Part shown: positions 22,362 through 25,407 of the stretch, in pieces
How the letters are laid out: the number at the start of each line of letters is the position of its first letter
Position numbering within the stretch: position 1 is the stretch's first letter
Notes under the pieces: model-generated
Databases searched by the model: none
The model's input: only the letters and a program-made list of their open reading frames with translations
Told to the model about the DNA's origin: nothing
Made by a program: the position numbers and the translations under genes
IMG/VR virus record: IMGVR_UViG_3300042305_001518
Span: 1-25,407 of that record
Reading direction: 5' to 3' (one strand)
DNA: 25,407 bases
Origin: a virus

Positions 22362-22449
22362 GACCTACCGAGGTGCCGCCCCAACGGTGCCTGCGCACAT
22401 CATGCTAGTCATCGCGCAGCGCATCTGGAGGAAGCGGCACCATGGCTGA
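22339..22449 (+). CDS. 36-residue basic ORF, weakly supported
   Basis: This is a 36-residue frame overlapping the end of the preceding gene and the start of the following ORF. The product is MNIGKKIKTYRGAAPTVPAH then IMLVIAQRIWRKRHHG, very basic with a short hydrophobic middle. No clear ribosome site precedes it. It could be a genuine small early protein or a chance frame. Confidence 0.3.
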   Translation: MNIGKKIKTYRGAAPTVPAHIMLVIAQRIWRKRHHG

Positions 22450-22564
22450 CCTCGGCTTTATCTTCATCGGTTTCGCCGCGGGTATGCCGGTCGGCGCGCT
22501 CGCTGCCTATGGGTTCATGTTCCTCTGGGCTATCCGGTGCGGACGCGAGGAGGACGCGGAGTGA
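22442..22564 (+). CDS. 40-residue membrane protein
   Basis: GGAGG (22427-22431) lies 10 bases before the ATG. The product has one long hydrophobic segment (about residues 5-31, FIFIGFAAGMPVGALAAYGF) and a charged C-terminus (RCGREEDAE). Its stop overlaps the GTG start of the next gene, suggesting coupling. Small membrane protein, function unknown. Confidence 0.5.
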   Translation: MADLGFIFIGFAAGMPVGALAAYGFMFLWAIRCGREEDAE

Positions 22565-22893
22565 CGACCAATAGCGTCAATCCCAAGACCGGCCTGACGC
22601 GCTTCCCCGCGGCGCTGTGCTACTGGAACACCACCGGCAAGCGCTGGGTGATCCAGAGCCGCGTGCAGGAGCTGTCCAGCGCCCTGCGTCGCATCAAGGG
22701 CGCGAGGCGCTTCGGGTACGCGATCATGGGCGGTCATCTCACCCTCTGGGCCATCGATTGCACCGCGGCCAAGGCCAAGAGCGTGATGCGCAGTCTGGTC
22801 AAGATTTTGAACGACATCTCAGCGCAGAACGCACCGGCTAAAATCAAGCAGGAGGCGCTTTTATTGAGCGGAAGGGTAGGAGGAGCGAAATAA
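22561..22893 (+). CDS. Hypothetical early protein (110 aa)
   Basis: The GTG start overlaps the previous stop as GTGA and has GGAGG 8 bases upstream. The 110-residue product contains a compact region PAALCYWNTTGKRWVIQSRV then QELSSALRRIKGARRFGYAI and MGGHLTLWAID. It looks like a small alpha/beta domain. The C-terminal part is helical and basic. I recognise no family. Confidence 0.6.
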   Translation: MTTNSVNPKTGLTRFPAALCYWNTTGKRWVIQSRVQELSSALRRIKGARRFGYAIMGGHLTLWAIDCTAAKAKSVMRSLVKILNDISAQNAPAKIKQEALLLSGRVGGAK

Positions 22894-22895
22894 TC

Positions 22896-23513
22896 ATGGG
22901 AAGACCTAAAACACGCAGCAAGCCGAGGGGCACAGCCAAGTCAACGAAGCTCATCGAGGCGGAAGACGGACGCACCATTGTGAGCGTCCAAGGACACACC
23001 GGAGAAGACGTCCCACCAGCCAAGGCCGCGGAGATTCTCGCCGCTCACGTCGCCGGTATGCCCGCCACACGCATCGCACGCGCTTTCAACACGTCCTACC
23101 ACACCATTATCGCCCTGATCCGCAACCGGCCGGAAGCGCTGGAGAAGGCACGCCAGACGGCAGCCAACAATTGGAAGACGCTCGCAGCCGTTGGCACCGC
23201 CGAACTGCTTGATCGTGTTCCCGATATGAAAGACCACGGCTTGGTCATTATGTCGGCAGTGGCGACCGAGAAGGCCGAGCTGCTCTCAGGCGGCGCCACG
23301 CAGCGCGTCGAGCATGTCACGGCACCAGCCGCCGAGGCTTGGGATACGTTCGTGGCCGGACTCAAGGCGCGTGGCGATGTGGTGGATGTGGCGGTTGAAC
23401 CGGTCGAGGTGAGCGGAGACACGCCCCAAAAGACCGCTTCCGCCCTCCCGCCGGTCAACTCCACCCCGAAACCGGAGATCATCGATGCTGATGTTCAACG
23501 ACTTACGCTATAA
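22896..23513 (+). CDS. Helix-turn-helix protein (205 aa), terminase-small-subunit-like or regulator
   Basis: The start has GGAGGAG about 12 bases upstream. The 205-residue product has a basic N-terminus (MGRPKTRSKPRGTAKSTK). Residues about 43-75 (KAAEILAAHVAGMPATRIAR followed by AFNTSYHTIIALIR) form a convincing helix-turn-helix, and a helical middle (ATEKAELLSGGATQRVEHVT, about residues 126-147) follows. The C-terminal tail is proline-rich and flexible. A similar layout occurs in several phage DNA-binding proteins, including some terminase small subunits and early regulators. Placement between early and replication genes favours a DNA-binding or regulatory role. Confidence 0.65.
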   Translation: MGRPKTRSKPRGTAKSTKLIEAEDGRTIVSVQGHTGEDVPPAKAAEILAAHVAGMPATRIARAFNTSYHTIIALIRNRPEALEKARQTAANNWKTLAAVGTAELLDRVPDMKDHGLVIMSAVATEKAELLSGGATQRVEHVTAPAAEAWDTFVAGLKARGDVVDVAVEPVEVSGDTPQKTASALPPVNSTPKPEIIDADVQRLTL

Positions 23514-23667
23514 CCGAATACTATGTCCAGAATGTATAATGGAGCCACAGCGATTAACCCCTCGCACATTCCTCTGTACAGAGGGGGGGGGAGGGGGTCT
23601 GAGTTGATTTTTTCTTCGCAAACCCCCGACCGGTAAGCCGCCGCAAAATTTTTTCCAAAAAACACCC
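23514..23667 (+). promoter_or_regulatory. Regulatory gap with promoter-like box, palindrome and G-run
   Basis: A perfect TATAAT (23535-23540) lies 21 bases after the previous stop, though no clear -35 is seen. It is followed by a 14-bp perfect palindrome CCTCTGTACAGAGG (23571-23584), running into a G9-A-G5 tract (23583-23597), then T- and A-rich stretches. The next gene has no recognisable ribosome site. This looks like a controlled promoter for the replication module. Confidence 0.5.
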
Positions 23668-24144
23668 ATGCAAAACCTCATCGAAAAAGCCAAAGCCGCC
23701 TTCAAGCCCCAACCCCAACCCGCCCCCAAGCCGGTATCCGGTCCCAATCCGGTGTCTGAACCGGTAGCCGCCCCGCCGGTCGAGCCGGTGGCGGCCGCGG
23801 AGCCTAAGCCGGACACCAACCTAGTCGCCGCCCCCAAGTCAGCCAAGGAGCTGGCCGAGGAGACTGCGCGGCAGGTTGGCATTCTGCAGGGCGACGAGTT
23901 CTCCAACATCAAGCTCTGCAAGGCGCAGACCCCGCGAAACTCGCACATGCTGCACATCGAGGGCGTGCCGCGGTGGAACGTGCGCGCGATCTGCTGGGTG
24001 AAAGACGCTGAGAGCTGGAAGCCGGTCTGCCCGCCGCATGACACGCTAAGGGTTAAATACACCGGCATAGCCACGACGGAAGGTGTCCTGCAGTTTGAGT
24101 CCTCGGATATCTCGAAGCGGAATCGCTTGAGGAGGGCACAGTGA
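23668..24144 (+). CDS. Hypothetical protein with proline-rich linker (158 aa)
   Basis: The product is 158 residues. A short N-terminal helix (MQNLIEKAKAAFK) is followed by a Pro/Ala/Val-rich linker (about residues 14-58) with repeated PV-EPV units. A compact C-terminal domain starts near residue 70 and contains LCKAQTPRNSHMLHIEGVPR and NVRAICWVKDAESW. The linker suggests two tethered functional parts. The stop overlaps the GTG start of the initiator-like gene (GTGA, 24141-24144). Close coupling suggests a replication role, but no domain is recognised. Confidence 0.6.
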   Translation: MQNLIEKAKAAFKPQPQPAPKPVSGPNPVSEPVAAPPVEPVAAAEPKPDTNLVAAPKSAKELAEETARQVGILQGDEFSNIKLCKAQTPRNSHMLHIEGVPRWNVRAICWVKDAESWKPVCPPHDTLRVKYTGIATTEGVLQFESSDISKRNRLRRAQ

Positions 24145-24980
24145 GCGTCGCCGCGACTACATGGGTATGGGGCGACAGCAAGGCTCAGGGCGCTGACCTC
24201 TTGGTTCTCCTCGCCTTGGCCGATTATGCGGACGAGCACGGCAACTGCTACGCGAGCTGGGCGAAGCTGCAGTCAAAAACCCGCCTGTCGCGCAGCACGG
24301 TGATCCGCTCGCTGCGCCGCTTGCAGGAATCCGAGCAGCTCGAAGAGATAAAGAAGGGCTTTCGCCGGACGGCCGGTGACGGCGTGCAGGCGACCGTTTG
24401 GCGCATCGCAGGGATAGGTGTCAGCGCGACACCGGTGTCAGGAAGACAGGTATCAGAAAGACACCCAAGTGGTGTCAGCGCGACACCTAAGCGGTGTCTT
24501 TCTGACACCCCAACTATAAGAACATATAAGAACAATACTTTAGGTGACACTCCGGCGACTCCGTCGCCTTCGCATCCTCCCAAAAAGGTCGTAGCAGCAA
24601 CCGGCGCCCCCGAATCCAAACCGCGCAAGGCCAAGGTCGAGGGCATCGAATCTTGGTCCGCCGACCGCCCCCTGCCCCACAGCGTTGGCTTCCGTCAATG
24701 GTGGGGCGAGTTTGTCGAGTTCCGCCGCGGTAAGATTAAGGGTCGTCATCACCCGCTGACCGATCAGGCCGCGCGGATCATTCTCGGCGAGCTGGCCGCG
24801 GTGAACGAGTGGCAGGCGGTCGAGGCGATCAAGACCGCGATTGCGAGCGGCTACATCAAGCCATGGGTGGACAAGTTCCGCGGCAAGAATGGCGCCGCGC
24901 CGGTTGCCCCTGCCCCGCAGCGCTCCGGTCCCAGTGCCCTAGAGCGCAGCCTGCAGCGCGCAAGATTGGAGGCGGCATGA
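24141..24980 (+). CDS. Replication initiator, lambda-O-like organisation
   Basis: The GTG at 24141 has GAGGAGGG upstream and overlaps the previous stop. The protein is 279 residues. An N-terminal winged-helix domain (residues about 15-72, ADLLVLLALADYADEHGNCY, then ASWAKLQSKTRLSRSTVIRS and LRRLQ) resembles the HTH_36 family of phage and plasmid initiators. A flexible linker (about 93-134) is encoded by iterons. The C-terminal domain (182-247, FRQWWGEFVEFRRGK through IKPWVDKFR) is of the type that recruits helicase or helicase loader. This is the arrangement of phage lambda O, where the origin lies inside the initiator gene. Confidence 0.78.
   Translation: MSVAATTWVWGDSKAQGADLLVLLALADYADEHGNCYASWAKLQSKTRLSRSTVIRSLRRLQESEQLEEIKKGFRRTAGDGVQATVWRIAGIGVSATPVSGRQVSERHPSGVSATPKRCLSDTPTIRTYKNNTLGDTPATPSPSHPPKKVVAATGAPESKPRKAKVEGIESWSADRPLPHSVGFRQWWGEFVEFRRGKIKGRHHPLTDQAARIILGELAAVNEWQAVEAIKTAIASGYIKPWVDKFRGKNGAAPVAPAPQRSGPSALERSLQRARLEAA
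24417..24509 (+). repeat. Five iterons: replication origin inside the initiator gene
   Basis: Five 17-bp units follow GGTGTC-N5-GACACC. They lie at 24417-24433 and 24471-24487 (identical, GGTGTCAGCGCGACACC), 24434-24450 (imperfect, right arm GACAGG), 24449-24465 (left arm GGTATC) and 24493-24509 (inverted spacer). Two units share two bases. Each unit is itself an inverted repeat, suggesting binding of initiator dimers. Confidence 0.8.
24515..24534 (+). repeat. AT-rich tandem repeat, probable DNA-unwinding element
   Basis: TATAAGAACA occurs twice in tandem (24515-24524, 24525-24534) within an AT-rich run ending near 24541, in an otherwise GC-rich gene. It begins 5 bases after the last iteron. 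Iterons followed by an AT-rich direct repeat are typical of theta-type origins. Confidence 0.7.
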
Positions 24981-25405
24981 CTGCCGCCCAAACGGAACCA
25001 TCGTCCTGCCGCAAGGGCGACATGGCTGAAATGCTTTTTGCCGCTGGCGCGATTGTCCACGACTGGGAGATCTACATGCCCTTTGGCCACGCGCAGACGA
25101 CCGATGTTTGCCTGCTAAGACCGTGGACGACGCCAATCAAGGTGCAGGTCAAGACGGCATGGTGGGATGCGTCGCACCAAAGCTATGCGGTGTTTGTAAG
25201 GAACGGCAGCAAGCAGGCTTACGCCTTTGGAGACTTCGACGTCCTTGCGGCATACCTGTCAGACATCAATCAGTTTGTTTTTTGGGCGTTTTCCGACATC
25301 AGCGGCAGGCAGAAAATCCGTTACTCCCCAGAGCGGCACCGGAAGCCAAGCAATTGGGAACTGCTAGACGATGTCGCAAAATCCCTCGCGCGTCCTAATA
25401 ACTGA
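24977..25405 (+). CDS. PD-(D/E)XK-family nuclease
   Basis: The ATG at 24977 overlaps the previous stop as ATGA, and AGGCGG precedes it. The complete 142-residue product starts MTAAQTEPSSCRKGDMAEML. It has the hallmarks of the PD-(D/E)XK fold found in Holliday-junction-resolvase-like and group I intron nuclease families (PDDEXK_5 type): Glu18 in GDMAEML, a core strand with Asp43 (GHAQTTDVCLL), and Gln57-x-Lys59 in IKVQVKTAWW. Expected role is metal-dependent DNA cleavage, perhaps in recombination or replication. Coupling to the initiator gene supports a DNA-processing role in the early module. Confidence 0.72.
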   Translation: MTAAQTEPSSCRKGDMAEMLFAAGAIVHDWEIYMPFGHAQTTDVCLLRPWTTPIKVQVKTAWWDASHQSYAVFVRNGSKQAYAFGDFDVLAAYLSDINQFVFWAFSDISGRQKIRYSPERHRKPSNWELLDDVAKSLARPNN

Positions 25406-25407
25406 TT

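Overview
The window (25.4 kb, GC-rich) is a contiguous piece of a temperate, short-tailed (podovirus-like) tailed bacteriophage. This rests on a head-tail/tail gene series without tape measure or sheath, giant internal-virion-type proteins, two fibre/adhesin proteins, a lysis cassette, a tyrosine integrase beside a tRNA-derived attP, a divergent regulatory switch and a replication module. Terminase, portal and major capsid genes are absent and presumably lie beyond the left edge; further replication genes probably lie beyond the right edge. The host cannot be named from the sequence. The GC content and Shine-Dalgarno use fit a GC-rich Gram-negative, and lipoprotein signals in two proteins fit a diderm host.

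Layout. (1) Bases 2-16667, all rightward: a truncated head-tail adaptor-like gene, a small virion protein, a lectin-like fibre, a small hypothetical, a lysis cassette (two small membrane proteins, a lipoprotein and a YkuD-like putative endolysin), a tail-nozzle-like protein, a repeat-built fibre with a tail-collar domain, a protein ending in an S74 self-processing domain, two small virion-type proteins, a 2008-residue ejection/polyvalent-type protein with a zinc-metallopeptidase motif, and a small overlapping ORF. (2) Bases 16668-18360: attP (5' half of a tRNA-Thr(TGT) plus five copies of a 10-bp arm-like repeat), the integrase, a 43-residue ORF with a very strong ribosome site, and a hairpin terminator. 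(3) Bases 18374-20506, leftward: eight small, mostly translationally coupled genes of unknown function, including a PEGA-like lipoprotein, behind a good promoter with an almost leaderless start. (4) Bases 20620-21222: a divergent pair, a ribbon-helix-helix repressor-like gene and an excisionase-like gene, probably the lysogeny switch. (5) Bases 21228-25405, rightward: small early genes, an HTH protein, a regulatory gap with a palindrome and G-run, a proline-rich protein, a lambda-O-like replication initiator whose gene carries a full iteron-type origin, and a PD-(D/E)XK nuclease.

Because attP is flanked on both sides by phage genes, the sequence is in the excised (free or circular) arrangement, not the linear prophage order. 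The clearest new elements are the origin inside the initiator gene (five 17-bp GGTGTC-N5-GACACC units followed by an AT-rich tandem repeat) and the attP arm-site array.
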